Below are positions 26,635 through 36,790 of a stretch of 64,000 nucleotides of DNA, piece by piece. Source of the stretch: Eubacterium sp. (lineage in GTDB: Bacteria; Bacillota; Clostridia; Lachnospirales; Lachnospiraceae); NCBI GenBank assembly GCA_017420535.1, contig JAFOIV010000027.1, positions 1-64,000 of the forward strand, read 5' to 3'. The first letter of the stretch is position 1. The number at the start of each line of letters is the position of its first letter. Below the pieces are notes generated by a model. That model ran no database searches, was not told the origin of the DNA, and was given only the letters and a program-made list of their open reading frames with translations. Made by a program: the position numbers and the translations under genes.

Positions 26635-29067
26635 ATGAATACACCAATATCATGGATTAAAGCATATGTTCCTGATCTGGATGTTACTCCACAGGAATTT
26701 GTTGATAAGATCACACTTTCAGGTTCACATGTTGAAAACTATAAAACATTTAATAAAAATCTTGATAAGATCGTAGTAGGTAAAGTTCTTAAGATAGATA
26801 GACATCCTGACGCAGATAAGTTAGTTATCTGTCAGGTTGATGTAGGGGAAGATGAGCCTATCCAGATAGTAACTGGTGCTCCTAATGTAGAAGTAGGACA
26901 GCTTGTTCCTACAGTACTTGATGGAGGAAGAGTTGCTGGTGGACATGACGGAGGAGAACTTCCAGCTGATGGAATTAAGATCAAGAAGGGCAAACTTCGT
27001 GGAGTAGAATCATTTGGTATGATGTGCGCCATTGAAGAGCTTGGTTCTTCACGTGAGCTTTATCCAGAAGCTCCAGAAAATGGAATTTATGTATTCCCTG
27101 CTGACAGTGATGTAAAGCCTGGTGATGATGCAGTTGCAGCTCTTGGTCTCGATGATACAAATGTAGAATATGAGATCACATCTAACAGAGTAGACTGTTT
27201 CTCAATCCTTGGAATGGCAAGAGAGGCAGCGGTTACATTTGATAAGCCTTTCTACCCACCAGTAGTAGAAGTTAAAGAAGAGTCAGATGAAAAGACAGAG
27301 GATTACATCACAGTTGATGTTGAAGATAAAGAACTCTGTAAGAGATATGTAGCACGTGTAGTTAAGAATGTTAAGATCGGTCCTTCACCTGAATGGATGA
27401 AGAGAAGACTCCGTGCACAGGGAATTAGATCTATCAACAACATCGTTGATATTACAAACTATGTAATGGAAGAATATGGTCAGCCAATGCATGCTTATGA
27501 TCTTTCTACAATTGCTGGAAATAAGATCGTAGTTAAGCGTGCCAAGGATGGCGACAAGTTCACAACACTTGACGGCGTTGAGAGAGAGCTTGACAGCAAC
27601 GTTCTTATGATCTGTGATGGAGAAAAAGAAGTTGGTATCGCAGGTATGATGGGCGGAGCTAACTCAATGGTTACAGATGATATTAAGGATCTCTTATTTG
27701 AGGCTGCCTGCTTCGATGGAACAAATATCCGTCTTTCAGAGAGAAGACTTGGTCTTCGTACAGATGCAGCAGGTAAGTTTGAAAAGGGCCTTGATCCAAA
27801 CCTTGCTAAGGAAGCAATAGACAGAGCCTGCCAGCTTATTGAAGAGCTTGGCTGTGGTGAAGTTCTTAAGGGAGCAGTTGATGTTTATCCAGAAAAGGTA
27901 GAGCCATGGACACTTCCATTTGAACCAGAAAGAATGAATGCACTTCTTGGACTTAATGTTTCAGAAGAAGAGATGCTTTACATCTTCAAGGGATTTGGTC
28001 TTACATATAATGAAAATGATAGAACTCTTACAATTCCTACATATAGACAGGATCTTCACTGCATGAACGATCTTGCAGAAGAAGTAGCAAGAATCTATGG
28101 ATATGACAAGATACCATCAACACTTACTACACTTAATGCAGGGATCGGCGGACTTCCTTATAACCAGGAGATCGAAGCTATAGCAAGAAATGTTGTAGAA
28201 GCAAATGGTTTCTCAGGTGGAATGTGCTATTCATTTGAAAGTCCTAAGGTATTTGATAAGCTCCTTCTTCCTATGGACAGCAAGTTCCGTGAGGCAGTTA
28301 AGATCAGCAATCCTCTTGGTGAAGATTTCTCTATCATGAGAACTATCTCACTTAATGGAATGCTTACATCTCTTTCAACAAACTTCAACAGACGTAATAA
28401 GGATGTACGTCTTTATGAAATGGGAAATGTATATGTACCACACAGCCTTCCACTTACAGAGCTTCCTGATGAAAAGATGAAGCTTACACTTGGTATGTAT
28501 GGTGAAGGAGATTTCTTCACTCTTAAGGGAGTTGTGGAAGAACTTTTCGAAAAGCTTAATTTTGGTGATGAGGTTGAATATGAGCATACATCAGAGTATC
28601 CATTCCTTCACCCTGGAAGACAGGCTGAGATAAGAAGTGGTGCAATGTCTGTAGGTTATATCGGACAGTTACATCCAGAAGTAGTTGAGAATTATTCAAT
28701 GAAGGGTGAGGTATATGTAGCCGTTCTTAATATGGATGTTGTTACAAGCCTTACAAAGGAAGATATCAAATATACAGGTATCGCTAAATTCCCAGGATCC
28801 ACAAGAGATCTTTCACTTGTTTGTGATAAGAGCGTATTTGTTGGTGATATTGAGAAAGTACTTAAGAAAGCTGGCGGACAGCTGCTCGAGCATATCGAAC
28901 TCTTCGACGTTTACGAAGGAGATCAGGTTGGAGAAGGCAAGAAGTCAGTAGCATTTTCACTTCTTTTCAGAGCAAAGGACAGAACTCTTGCAGATACAGA
29001 AGTAAATGCTATAATAGAAAAGTCTCTTGAGAAACTTAAGGAAATTGGAGTTACTTTAAGAGCATAA
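26635..29067 (+). CDS. pheT: Phenylalanyl-tRNA synthetase beta subunit
   Basis: An 810-residue PheT. In order: an N-terminal tRNA-binding EMAP-like domain (about 40-150), the B3/4 editing domain (about 210-395), B5 (about 400-475), the catalytic-like core (about 480-690) and a C-terminal ferredoxin-fold anticodon-binding domain (about 715-808). The normal length suggests that editing of Tyr-tRNA-Phe is retained. Co-transcribed with pheS under the Phe T-box. Confidence 0.97.
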   Translation: MNTPISWIKAYVPDLDVTPQEFVDKITLSGSHVENYKTFNKNLDKIVVGKVLKIDRHPDADKLVICQVDVGEDEPIQIVTGAPNVEVGQLVPTVLDGGRVAGGHDGGELPADGIKIKKGKLRGVESFGMMCAIEELGSSRELYPEAPENGIYVFPADSDVKPGDDAVAALGLDDTNVEYEITSNRVDCFSILGMAREAAVTFDKPFYPPVVEVKEESDEKTEDYITVDVEDKELCKRYVARVVKNVKIGPSPEWMKRRLRAQGIRSINNIVDITNYVMEEYGQPMHAYDLSTIAGNKIVVKRAKDGDKFTTLDGVERELDSNVLMICDGEKEVGIAGMMGGANSMVTDDIKDLLFEAACFDGTNIRLSERRLGLRTDAAGKFEKGLDPNLAKEAIDRACQLIEELGCGEVLKGAVDVYPEKVEPWTLPFEPERMNALLGLNVSEEEMLYIFKGFGLTYNENDRTLTIPTYRQDLHCMNDLAEEVARIYGYDKIPSTLTTLNAGIGGLPYNQEIEAIARNVVEANGFSGGMCYSFESPKVFDKLLLPMDSKFREAVKISNPLGEDFSIMRTISLNGMLTSLSTNFNRRNKDVRLYEMGNVYVPHSLPLTELPDEKMKLTLGMYGEGDFFTLKGVVEELFEKLNFGDEVEYEHTSEYPFLHPGRQAEIRSGAMSVGYIGQLHPEVVENYSMKGEVYVAVLNMDVVTSLTKEDIKYTGIAKFPGSTRDLSLVCDKSVFVGDIEKVLKKAGGQLLEHIELFDVYEGDQVGEGKKSVAFSLLFRAKDRTLADTEVNAIIEKSLEKLKEIGVTLRA

Positions 29068-29092
29068 CTTTTAATTTAGAAGGAAAAATAAA

Positions 29093-30118
29093 ATGGAATT
29101 AACTGATTTTAATTACGATCTGCCTGAGGAGCTTATTGCTCAGGACCCACTTCTTAAAAGAAGTGATTCAAGACTTATGGTAATACATAGGGACACAGGA
29201 GAGATAGAACATAAACATTTCAGTGATATAATCGATTATCTTGATCCGGGAGACTGCCTTGTTATAAATGATACCAAGGTTATTCCTGCTCGTCTCATGG
29301 GGGTAAAGGCTGAAACCGGAGCAACTATCGAGGTCCTTCTTCTCCGTAACAAGGGGGATAATGTCTGGGAAACACTTGTAAGACCAGGTAAGAAGGCTAA
29401 AGTTGGAACTGTTATATCTTTTGGTGACGGACTCCTTAAGGGAGAAGTAATTGATATCGTTGATGAAGGAAACAGACTTATAAAGTTCACCTATGAAGGA
29501 ATATGGGAAGAGGTGCTTGATAAATTAGGAGAGATGCCTCTGCCACCATATATTACTCATAAACTTCAGGATAAGAATCGTTATCAGACTGTTTATGCAA
29601 AACATGAAGGTTCTGCAGCAGCTCCTACGGCAGGGCTTCATTTTACAGAGGAACTTTTGCAAAAGATTAAGGACAAAGGCATTAATATCGCAAGAGTAAC
29701 TCTTCACGTGGGACTTGGAACCTTTAGACCTGTAAAGGTTGAAAAAATAGAAGAGCATCATATGCATTCAGAATACTATGTAGTACCTGATGAAACAGCG
29801 GAGCTTATTAATAAGACTCGTGCAAATGGAAAGAGGATCGTATCTGTTGGAACCACCAGCACAAGAACTCTTGAATCTGCAGCGGCTGAAGACGGTACAC
29901 TTAAGGGCTGCAGCGGCTGGACAGAAATATTTATTTATCCAGGATACAAGTTCAAGGTGGTAGATTCATTAATTACTAACTTCCATCTTCCTGAGTCAAC
30001 GCTTATAATGTTAGTATCAGCTTTTTATGACAGAGAAAAAGTACTTGATGCATATAAGACTGCCGTTGATGAAAGATATAGATTCTTCTCATTCGGAGAT
30101 GCTATGGTACTTATCTGA
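29093..30118 (+). CDS. queA: S-adenosylmethionine:tRNA ribosyltransferase-isomerase
   Basis: A 341-residue QueA, which makes epoxyqueuosine on tRNAs with GUN anticodons from the ribosyl part of SAM. Conserved blocks are present: [54 protein letters not shown] and [21 protein letters not shown] precedes the ATG. It lies 25 nt after pheT and may be read through from that operon. No other queuosine gene is in the window. Confidence 0.95.
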   Translation: MELTDFNYDLPEELIAQDPLLKRSDSRLMVIHRDTGEIEHKHFSDIIDYLDPGDCLVINDTKVIPARLMGVKAETGATIEVLLLRNKGDNVWETLVRPGKKAKVGTVISFGDGLLKGEVIDIVDEGNRLIKFTYEGIWEEVLDKLGEMPLPPYITHKLQDKNRYQTVYAKHEGSAAAPTAGLHFTEELLQKIKDKGINIARVTLHVGLGTFRPVKVEKIEEHHMHSEYYVVPDETAELINKTRANGKRIVSVGTTSTRTLESAAAEDGTLKGCSGWTEIFIYPGYKFKVVDSLITNFHLPESTLIMLVSAFYDREKVLDAYKTAVDERYRFFSFGDAMVLI

Positions 30119-30160
30119 TCAGTACGTTTAATTAATAGAATTTGAAGGGAACAAGGAACT

Positions 30161-31981
30161 ATGAAAACAGTAAAGGACAGTATAAAGCTTTTTAGATTTA
30201 ATCTGCCTTCAGTAATTATATTTGAAATGCTTATACATATCCTTGCTGGGGCGGTTCTTGTTCCCTTATATTATGTTTTCTGCAATTCTGCGATAAAATT
30301 GGCAGGAGTTAATTATCTAAATAGAAGTAATGTAGGTAAGTTCTTTAAATATCCAGGAACTTACCTTTTTATTCTTGTATATCTTCTTATTGTTGCATTT
30401 CTTGTTTCCGTAAATATATCAGGAGTTATTCATAATTATATAGCTGCATCTACCTTAAAAAGAGTAGGACCTTTCAGAATATTTATGTATGGCCTTAAGG
30501 GGGCAGTAAAGAGTCTCAGACCTAGAAACTTTTTAGCCGGTATCATGGCTTTGTTTTTTGCACCTGCTATGTCCATAATCTTTTATTCATTTAATTTATT
30601 ACAATTATCACTTCCTGGTTATATTATCAGCTACACGGATAATCATATTGTGGGTGTACGGATCTCTATAATAATATATGTGATCCTTTCACTTATATGT
30701 TTTGATTTTTCCTTTGCAATACATTATTACATGACAACCCGTGGATCTTTCTATCAGGCAGTTAGAAGAGCCAGAAAGCTCCTTAAAGGAAAGAGAGTTA
30801 ATACTACTTTATCTATAATTATATGGAATCTTGCAGTATCTGGAATATCTGTCTTTTTAGGTTCTGTCATCATATCAAAGCTTATTCCTAGAATTATCAA
30901 ACTTATAAAGGTAAATGTTGCATCATTTTTCATTACCTCCATATCTCAGAGTATGCTTTTAGTGTTGGTTATCTTACTTGTGTTACTGGGAATTCCTTTA
31001 AATATGTGCTTTATTACATATCAGTTTTCAGAAATGCAGCCTAAGAGATCAATCCTTCCAAGTATTGCAGACTATAAGGAATATAATCCAAAGAAAAGTA
31101 TGATGAGGGAAAAGGCAGGAATTGTAACGCTGCTTGCTATATGTTTTGTACTGGATATAGCATTTTACAGATTAAACAGTCTTGGAGCCTTTAGCATAAA
31201 TGCTGATTATCTTAATACTGTTACCATTACTGCTCATAGGGGGGCGTCTATTGAGGCTCCGGAAAATACTTTAGCAGCCTTTGAACTTGCTATAAATGAA
31301 GGGGCAGATGTGGTGGAGCTGGATGTAAGAGAAACAAAAGACCATGTGATAATAGTTCAGCATGATGAAACATTTAAGAGAACCATAGGCTTTGATAAAA
31401 AAGTTGGAGACATGACCTATGATGAAATCTTAGAACTTAGCGCAGGGGCCTGGTTCGACGAAAAGTATAAGAATGAAAAAATCCCAACCTTAGAAGAGGC
31501 CATAGACCTTGTGAAGGGAAGAGCAAAGCTTAATATTGAATTAAAGCCTGCCTCAACTGATTCAAAGCTGATCGAAGAAGTAGTCAGGATCGTAAATGAG
31601 AAAAATGTGAAGAAAAGCTGTGTTGTGACCTCACTTAATTACAATTCTTTAAGGGAAGTTAAGGAACTGGATCCGGATATAAAAACTATTTATGTAATGT
31701 CGGTGGCTTTAGGAGATTATTATAATCTTAAATATGCAGATGGATTCAGTATAAAATATACCTTCATATCAAGTACATCAGTTAGAAATGCACATAAAGT
31801 TGGTAAGGAAGTCTATGTATGGACTGTCAACTCAAAACGTCTCCTTGAAAGACTCATGCTTTTAAATGTTGACAGTATAATAACTGATAATCCAGAGAAA
31901 ATGAGAAAAAACATGGCAGATATATATGAAGACAACAGTCTTTTTGGTGCCATAAATTCGTATTTAAAAAACCTTTTCTAG
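30161..31981 (+). CDS. Membrane glycerophosphodiester phosphodiesterase
   Basis: A 606-residue protein. Residues about 1-345 form a membrane domain of about eight helices (GDPD_N type). Residues about 355-590 form a GDPD catalytic TIM barrel with the acid-base His in TAHRGASIEAPENT, the metal ligands E-L-D in VVELDVRE and HDETFKRT. It would cleave glycerophosphodiesters, from lipid turnover or lipoteichoic-acid-like polymers, at the membrane. AAGGA precedes the ATG. It is followed by a lipoprotein gene after 17 nt. Confidence 0.9.
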   Translation: MKTVKDSIKLFRFNLPSVIIFEMLIHILAGAVLVPLYYVFCNSAIKLAGVNYLNRSNVGKFFKYPGTYLFILVYLLIVAFLVSVNISGVIHNYIAASTLKRVGPFRIFMYGLKGAVKSLRPRNFLAGIMALFFAPAMSIIFYSFNLLQLSLPGYIISYTDNHIVGVRISIIIYVILSLICFDFSFAIHYYMTTRGSFYQAVRRARKLLKGKRVNTTLSIIIWNLAVSGISVFLGSVIISKLIPRIIKLIKVNVASFFITSISQSMLLVLVILLVLLGIPLNMCFITYQFSEMQPKRSILPSIADYKEYNPKKSMMREKAGIVTLLAICFVLDIAFYRLNSLGAFSINADYLNTVTITAHRGASIEAPENTLAAFELAINEGADVVELDVRETKDHVIIVQHDETFKRTIGFDKKVGDMTYDEILELSAGAWFDEKYKNEKIPTLEEAIDLVKGRAKLNIELKPASTDSKLIEEVVRIVNEKNVKKSCVVTSLNYNSLREVKELDPDIKTIYVMSVALGDYYNLKYADGFSIKYTFISSTSVRNAHKVGKEVYVWTVNSKRLLERLMLLNVDSIITDNPEKMRKNMADIYEDNSLFGAINSYLKNLF

Positions 31982-31998
31982 TTTAAGAGGAGAAAAAA

Positions 31999-33105
31999 GT
32001 GAAGAAGAAGCTGGTTATTTTATTAAGTATAGTTTTGTGTTTTACATTTGTGGGATGCAGATTTATAGGCAGTGAAAAAGCATCAGAAACAGATGGAGAA
32101 AAAAAGGAAGATCCAACAGCAGGTTTTATTGAACTTGAAGGATATGTTAAGACAATTAAAGATGATGTGAATATTTATAGAACACCTGACGCCGAAGGGG
32201 AAATCTACATGACCTTAAATAAGGGTGTTGATCTTAAAAGAACTGGCTCAAAAAACGGCTGGGTAAGAGTAAGACTTAATGACATTTTATGCTATGTCAA
32301 TGGTAAAGAAGTAGAAGAAACAACAATAAAATGGGCTACAGAGACAGATGCAAAGACTGTAACTCATGTGATCTATATCGACCCTGCAAAACAAATAGAA
32401 AAGGATGATACTCTTGAACCTATCAGGCCGGATTTAAAGATCAGTGATATGGCTGATACAAGCGAAAATGCCAATGGTTCAGATGAAGACATTGATTCAA
32501 CAGCGCAGGCTGCTTCATCGAAAACTAAGGATTCATCAATGGCAAAGGCTGCAATGGGTGCCTCAGCAATTGGTGTATCAACAGGAAATTTTGAATATGA
32601 TATTACATTTGCAGTTGCAGATAAAGTGAGAAAAGAACTTGAGACCATGGGCTATACTGTTATCCTTTCAAGGGAATCGGATAGCGTAAATATCAGTAAT
32701 TCAAAGAGAGCGCTGGATGCAGTGTCAAGTGAAGCTGAGATCTACATTAGAATAAGTGCTGGTTCTTCAAAAAACCCTAATACAAAGGGAATGGCTGGAT
32801 TTATAGCAACTGATGCAAATCCAAATACAAAGAATTACTACACAAAGAGTTATGATCTTTGTAATCTCATACTTGATAAGGCAACAAAGAAAACAGGAGC
32901 TAAAAATATCGGTTTATTTAAGACAGATGAGCTCACAAGCCTTAATTATTGTACAACTATGCCGGCTGTATCAATTAATATTGGATACCTTTCAAATATT
33001 GATGACGATACTTCTTTAGGTAATGAAGAATATGTTAACAAAACCTCAAATGCCATAACTGACGCGGTTATAGAGTATTTTACAGGTAGAAACTTGACAG
33101 AATAA
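31999..33105 (+). CDS. Amidase_3-like lipoprotein with SH3 domain, probably catalytically inactive
   Basis: A 368-residue protein from a GTG start preceded by GAGGAG. It has a lipoprotein signal (Cys20 in FTFVGC), an SH3-like domain (about 48-105: DVNIYRTPDAEGEIY, NGWVRVRL) and a C-terminal N-acetylmuramoyl-L-alanine amidase fold (about 118-365). Of the four key residues expected in Amidase_3, only the second zinc ligand is kept (Glu199). The first His is Lys131 (DPAKQ for DPGHG), the second His is Ser253 (RISAG for SIHAN), and the catalytic Glu is Asn327 (SINIGYLSN for LVEIGFLSN). It likely binds wall without cutting, perhaps as a regulator of the next gene's hydrolase; that role is inference. 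Confidence 0.8.
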   Translation: MKKKLVILLSIVLCFTFVGCRFIGSEKASETDGEKKEDPTAGFIELEGYVKTIKDDVNIYRTPDAEGEIYMTLNKGVDLKRTGSKNGWVRVRLNDILCYVNGKEVEETTIKWATETDAKTVTHVIYIDPAKQIEKDDTLEPIRPDLKISDMADTSENANGSDEDIDSTAQAASSKTKDSSMAKAAMGASAIGVSTGNFEYDITFAVADKVRKELETMGYTVILSRESDSVNISNSKRALDAVSSEAEIYIRISAGSSKNPNTKGMAGFIATDANPNTKNYYTKSYDLCNLILDKATKKTGAKNIGLFKTDELTSLNYCTTMPAVSINIGYLSNIDDDTSLGNEEYVNKTSNAITDAVIEYFTGRNLTE

Positions 33106-33122
33106 TGTAACAGTGCTAATAT
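33094..33122 (+). promoter_or_regulatory. Sigma-A promoter of the SleB-like gene
   Basis: TTGACA, 17 nt, TAATAT, overlapping the stop of the amidase-like gene. The predicted start is near 33129. A TGTAACA copy lies in the spacer at 33106-33112. Confidence 0.7.
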
Positions 33123-33127
33123 CTATC

Positions 33128-33144
33128 TGTAACAAATTTGTAAC
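33128..33144 (+). promoter_or_regulatory. WalR-type direct-repeat operator
   Basis: TGTAAC-N5-TGTAAC (33128-33133 and 33139-33144) fits the WalR/YycF consensus TGTWAH-N5-TGTWAH. A third TGTAAC at 33106 sits exactly two repeat periods (22 bp) upstream, in the promoter spacer. The target gene encodes a wall hydrolase, the usual WalR target class. Overlap with the transcription start would suit repression. Confidence 0.55.
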
Positions 33145-33177
33145 ATTGTTAAATGAATTAGAAACATTTTTGAGATT

Positions 33178-34554
33178 ATGAAGTTAAATAGTAGTAACAA
33201 ATACAGAATGAATAGAGCAGGCCTCTTCCTTAGAAAGAATGTTTTATCAGGAAGATTCTTTGTTCGTAATACTATAATTGCATTAATATTTGCTACTGTT
33301 GTAGGTACTCCTATAATTGTCCTTGGCAATAACACAGGTGATAAGAAAGCTACAGTAGAAGCATCTGAACCTGTTTTTGAGGTCAACCTTTCTGAGGCAG
33401 AGATGATCGATGAAAATTCTCTTTCAGTGGTTAAGAACAGAATTGGTGCTGAAGCATCAGTAAAACTTTCTTTTAAGACTGAAACTCTTCTGGCGGGTAC
33501 AGAATTTGATTTTAATGGTAAATTCATTACTAAGGTTTCATCTCTTAATATCAGAGAGAATGCAGATGAGAATTCAGAAATCGTTGGAAGACTCTTTGAA
33601 GGCGCATACGGTACAATCCTTGGCGAAGAAGGTGATTGGACAAAAATCTCTTCAGGATCAGTTACAGGGTATGTTAAGACTGAATATATCTTAAAAGATA
33701 AAGAAGCAGTTAAGATTGCTAATGATTATAAAGTAAAGATAGCAACAGTATCAGAATCTTCAGTTCGTGTAAGAGATGAAGGTTCAACTGATTCAGATGT
33801 AATCTATTACGCATCACTTAATGAAGCATTTCCAGTAAACGCTGATCTTACAAATGATCAGTGGGTAAATATAAGACTTGCAGATTCAACTTACGGATAT
33901 ATTTCATCAGAATTCGTATCAGTTAAAGAAGGATTTGCTGAAGCTATTCCAGTTTCAAGATTAGAAGATCTTGATAGAATTAAGGAAGACAACTTAAGAG
34001 AGAAAGTTAAGGAAGAGGAAGCATTAAATAGCGAAAACTCTGATAATGATTCATCTTACAGTGAGTCAGAGAATACATCATCTTCAGATAATAGCTCATC
34101 ATCTTCAGATAATAGCTCATCATCTGATAAAAGCTCTTCATCTTCTTCATCAAATGAAGTAAGTCAGGGCACAACAACTGAAGAAGCAGTAAATGTAGAT
34201 GTGAGTGACAGATATCTTCTTGCAGCTATTGTTTATGCAGAGTCAGGTGGAGAACCATACGAAGGACAGCTGGCAGTAGCTAACGTGGTACTTAACAGAC
34301 TTCGTACAGGCTACTATGGTAATACACTTTCGGATGTTATTTATGCACCATACCAGTTCTCAGCAACAAGTACCAGTGCATTCCAGAACGCTCTTACAAC
34401 AGGAGGTTCATCAACATCACTTGCTGCAGCAGATGCAGCCCTTGCCGGTACAAACAATATCGGTTCATTAAAGAACTTCAGACCAACATGGTATATCGAT
34501 GTTAGTACAATTGAAGGTTCTTATACAATCATAAATAATCACGTGTTCTTCTAG
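33178..34554 (+). CDS. SleB-like cell-wall hydrolase with two SH3 domains
   Basis: A 458-residue protein. An N-terminal membrane helix (about 35-53) is followed by two SH3-type wall-binding domains (about 115-170 and 190-255, each with SSLNIRENAD or SSVRVRDEG), a Ser-rich linker (about 280-335) and a C-terminal SleB/Hydrolase_2 domain (about 342-458) with the presumed catalytic Glu in IVYAESGGEPYEGQLAVANV. SleB enzymes are muramidase-type lytic transglycosylases. No strong ribosome binding site is visible before ATG 33178; ATG 33208 is an alternative. Expression probably depends on the WalR-type site upstream. Confidence 0.88.
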   Translation: MKLNSSNKYRMNRAGLFLRKNVLSGRFFVRNTIIALIFATVVGTPIIVLGNNTGDKKATVEASEPVFEVNLSEAEMIDENSLSVVKNRIGAEASVKLSFKTETLLAGTEFDFNGKFITKVSSLNIRENADENSEIVGRLFEGAYGTILGEEGDWTKISSGSVTGYVKTEYILKDKEAVKIANDYKVKIATVSESSVRVRDEGSTDSDVIYYASLNEAFPVNADLTNDQWVNIRLADSTYGYISSEFVSVKEGFAEAIPVSRLEDLDRIKEDNLREKVKEEEALNSENSDNDSSYSESENTSSSDNSSSSSDNSSSSDKSSSSSSSNEVSQGTTTEEAVNVDVSDRYLLAAIVYAESGGEPYEGQLAVANVVLNRLRTGYYGNTLSDVIYAPYQFSATSTSAFQNALTTGGSSTSLAAADAALAGTNNIGSLKNFRPTWYIDVSTIEGSYTIINNHVFF

Positions 34555-34588
34555 GACTAAGGAAGAAATCACAAAAAAACTATAAAGA

Positions 34589-34631
34589 ACGGATAGGGAA
34601 TAGATAGCGTTTTAGATTCCCTATCCGTTTT
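34589..34631 (+). terminator. Terminator of the SleB-like gene
   Basis: A 13-bp stem (34589-34601 with 34616-34628) with a T-run. Confidence 0.9.
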
Positions 34632-34779
34632 GTTATTCGCTGGTCGCCTCCGAGGTCCTATTCGCCTCAGGACAACCTAAGAGCTGCGCTAATTTGCTCA
34701 AAAAACATGGCAATAAAACTTTATTTTTGTAGGAGGAACAAATATAATATAGGCATTACTAAATTTCGAGGTTGAGAAA

Positions 34780-35325
34780 ATGAATGCATTGATTATTAAT
34801 TGTAGCCCTGTTCGTACAGGAGCAACATCTGAAATAGTAAAAATAGTTATGGAACAACTATCTGCAAGATATGATGTTAAGGGCATATGTATAGATGATT
34901 ATTCTTTTACTTTCTGCAAGGGGTGTCGTTCATGCCACTCTACCGCAAAATGTGGTCTAAATGATGCACCGGTGATTCAGGCTATTATGGATGAATACGA
35001 CAAAGCAGATATTATAGTATCCGTTTCGCCTTCGTATTGGGCGGACATACCCGGTCAGTTCAAAGCGTTTATTGATCGATGTACTCCTTGGTGTAATACG
35101 CATGAACCACATGCGACGATTAGGACAGGCAAGAAAGGATATGCTATCGCTCTTAGAACGGGTCCAAACATGCCGGAATGTGAAAGAATTATCAGTAGTA
35201 TAGAACACTTCTATGGCCATCTTGAGATAGAGTGTATGGGACACATGGGACTTACGTCTATTGAATATAAGACGGATGTTGAACCGAGAAAGAATGAAAT
35301 TATTGAATTTTGTTCTGGCATATAA
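34780..35325 (+). CDS. Flavodoxin-fold NAD(P)H-dependent oxidoreductase
   Basis: A 181-residue protein of the NADPH-dependent FMN reductase group. The FMN phosphate loop is NCSPVRTGATSEIV at the N-terminus, with FCKGCRSCHSTAKCGLND (an iron-sulfur flavoprotein-like Cys motif) and PSYWADIPGQFKAFIDRC. Substrate unknown. GAGG precedes the ATG. Codon choice (more CGT/CGA, GCG, less CTT bias) and the flanks differ from the neighbours, suggesting transfer. It is not obviously part of an operon. Confidence 0.85.
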   Translation: MNALIINCSPVRTGATSEIVKIVMEQLSARYDVKGICIDDYSFTFCKGCRSCHSTAKCGLNDAPVIQAIMDEYDKADIIVSVSPSYWADIPGQFKAFIDRCTPWCNTHEPHATIRTGKKGYAIALRTGPNMPECERIISSIEHFYGHLEIECMGHMGLTSIEYKTDVEPRKNEIIEFCSGI

Positions 35326-35338
35326 ATGACCATCCCCA

Positions 35339-35428
35339 GCCAAAATAAAAAATAGACGCGAAAAGAATCGCTCCAAAGGGGAGTTAGCCCGCTGGAGCGA
35401 TTGCTTTGAGCGTCTTATTTATTTTGGC
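35339..35428. repeat. 90-bp near-palindrome between oxidoreductase gene and argG
   Basis: Left arm GCCAAAATAAA...AGACGC...AATCGCTCCA is mirrored by TGGAGCGATT...GCGTCT...TTTATTTTGGC, with a short central loop. It may act as a bidirectional terminator for the converging genes. Its size and symmetry are also those of a small non-autonomous element. Confidence 0.75.
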
Positions 35429-35441
35429 GTCCGTTCGCTAT

Positions 35442-36674
35442 TTATTTAGTCTTCTCATTATCCAATCTCTTCTGATCCATCATTGCGCGAACCTTCATTG
35501 GAAGACCGAATAATGTGATGAATCCAGATGCATCCTTATGATCATAAAGATCACCTGTTGTAAAGCTTGCAAGTGATTCTGAATAAAGAGAATATGGTGA
35601 TGTTGTACCAGCCTTCTGGATATTACCCTTATAAAGCTTTAACTTAACTGTACCTGTAACTCTTTCATTTACTGACATAACGAAAGCCTGGAGAGCCTCA
35701 CGGAGAGGTGTGAACCATTTGCCTTCGTATACGAGATTTGAGAATCTCACACCTACGTAACGGTTGAAATCCAGAGTCTCACGATCAAGTACAAGTTCTT
35801 CTAACTGCTTATGTGCTTCTAAAAGAATAGTTCCGCCTGGTGTTTCATATACACCACGAGACTTCATACCAACTACACGGTTTTCAACGATATCAATGAT
35901 TCCGATACCATTCTTTCCACCAATCTCATTTAATTCACGGATAATATCTGAAGTCTTCATTGATTTGCCGTTAAGTGCAACTGGCATACCTTTTTCAAAC
36001 TGAAGTTCGATTTCTGTAGCTTCATCTGGAGCATCTTCTGGTGTGACTGAAAGAACAAGAAGATCCTTGAAGTTAGGCTCATTTGCAGGATTCTCAAGCT
36101 CAAGACCTTCGTGGCTGATGTGCCAGATGTTACGGTCACGGCTGTAAGAATGCTTTGCATCAAATGGAAGATTGATTCCCTTTGAATGGCAGTAATCAAT
36201 TTCATCCTGACGAGACTCAAGTGTCCACTTTGGATCACGCCATGGAGCGATGATCTGGATGTCTGGAGCAAGTGCTTTGATAGAAAGCTCAAAACGAAGC
36301 TGGTCATTACCCTTACCTGTAGCACCGTGGCAGATGGCAACAGCGCCTTCTTTTCTGGCAACTTCAACAAGCTTCTTTGAGATTACAGGTCTGGCAAATG
36401 ATGTACCGAGAAGATATTTATTCTCATAAACAGCATCAGCCATAACTGTTGGCATGATATATTCATCACAGAATTCATCAATAACGTCGATGATATAAAG
36501 CTTTTCAGCGCCTGAATATTTAGCACGCTCTTCAAGTCCATCAAGTTCTGCACCCTGTCCTACATCAATACAAGCACATACAACATCATAATTATATGTT
36601 TCCTTAAGCCAAGGAATGATAGCTGTTGTATCAAGTCCGCCTGAATATGCAAGAACAACTTTTTCTTTAGCCAT
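35442..36674 (-). CDS. argG: Argininosuccinate synthase
   Basis: A 410-residue ArgG that joins citrulline and aspartate with ATP. The P-loop-type motif is [16 protein letters not shown] at the N-terminus; [11 protein letters not shown] and the [17 protein letters not shown] block are conserved. An upstream in-frame ATG at 36689 overlaps the GGAGG ribosome site, so ATG 36674 is chosen. The gene diverges from argJ-argB across a shared control region. Confidence 0.96.
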   Translation of the reverse strand: MAKEKVVLAYSGGLDTTAIIPWLKETYNYDVVCACIDVGQGAELDGLEERAKYSGAEKLYIIDVIDEFCDEYIMPTVMADAVYENKYLLGTSFARPVISKKLVEVARKEGAVAICHGATGKGNDQLRFELSIKALAPDIQIIAPWRDPKWTLESRQDEIDYCHSKGINLPFDAKHSYSRDRNIWHISHEGLELENPANEPNFKDLLVLSVTPEDAPDEATEIELQFEKGMPVALNGKSMKTSDIIRELNEIGGKNGIGIIDIVENRVVGMKSRGVYETPGGTILLEAHKQLEELVLDRETLDFNRYVGVRFSNLVYEGKWFTPLREALQAFVMSVNERVTGTVKLKLYKGNIQKAGTTSPYSLYSESLASFTTGDLYDHKDASGFITLFGLPMKVRAMMDQKRLDNEKTK

Positions 36675-36752
36675 AAAATATGCCTCCATAAATTTTTTTT
36701 ATTATTTGGCAGATGCCAGAAAAAAATAGCGTCTAGCCATGTAACTTTAATT

Positions 36753-36781
36753 ACTATATAATAAAGAAACTCTTAAATCAA
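36753..36781 (-). promoter_or_regulatory. Promoter of argG
   Basis: On the minus strand: TTGATT, 17 nt, TATAGT. Confidence 0.6.
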
Positions 36782-36790
36782 GATAAATTA

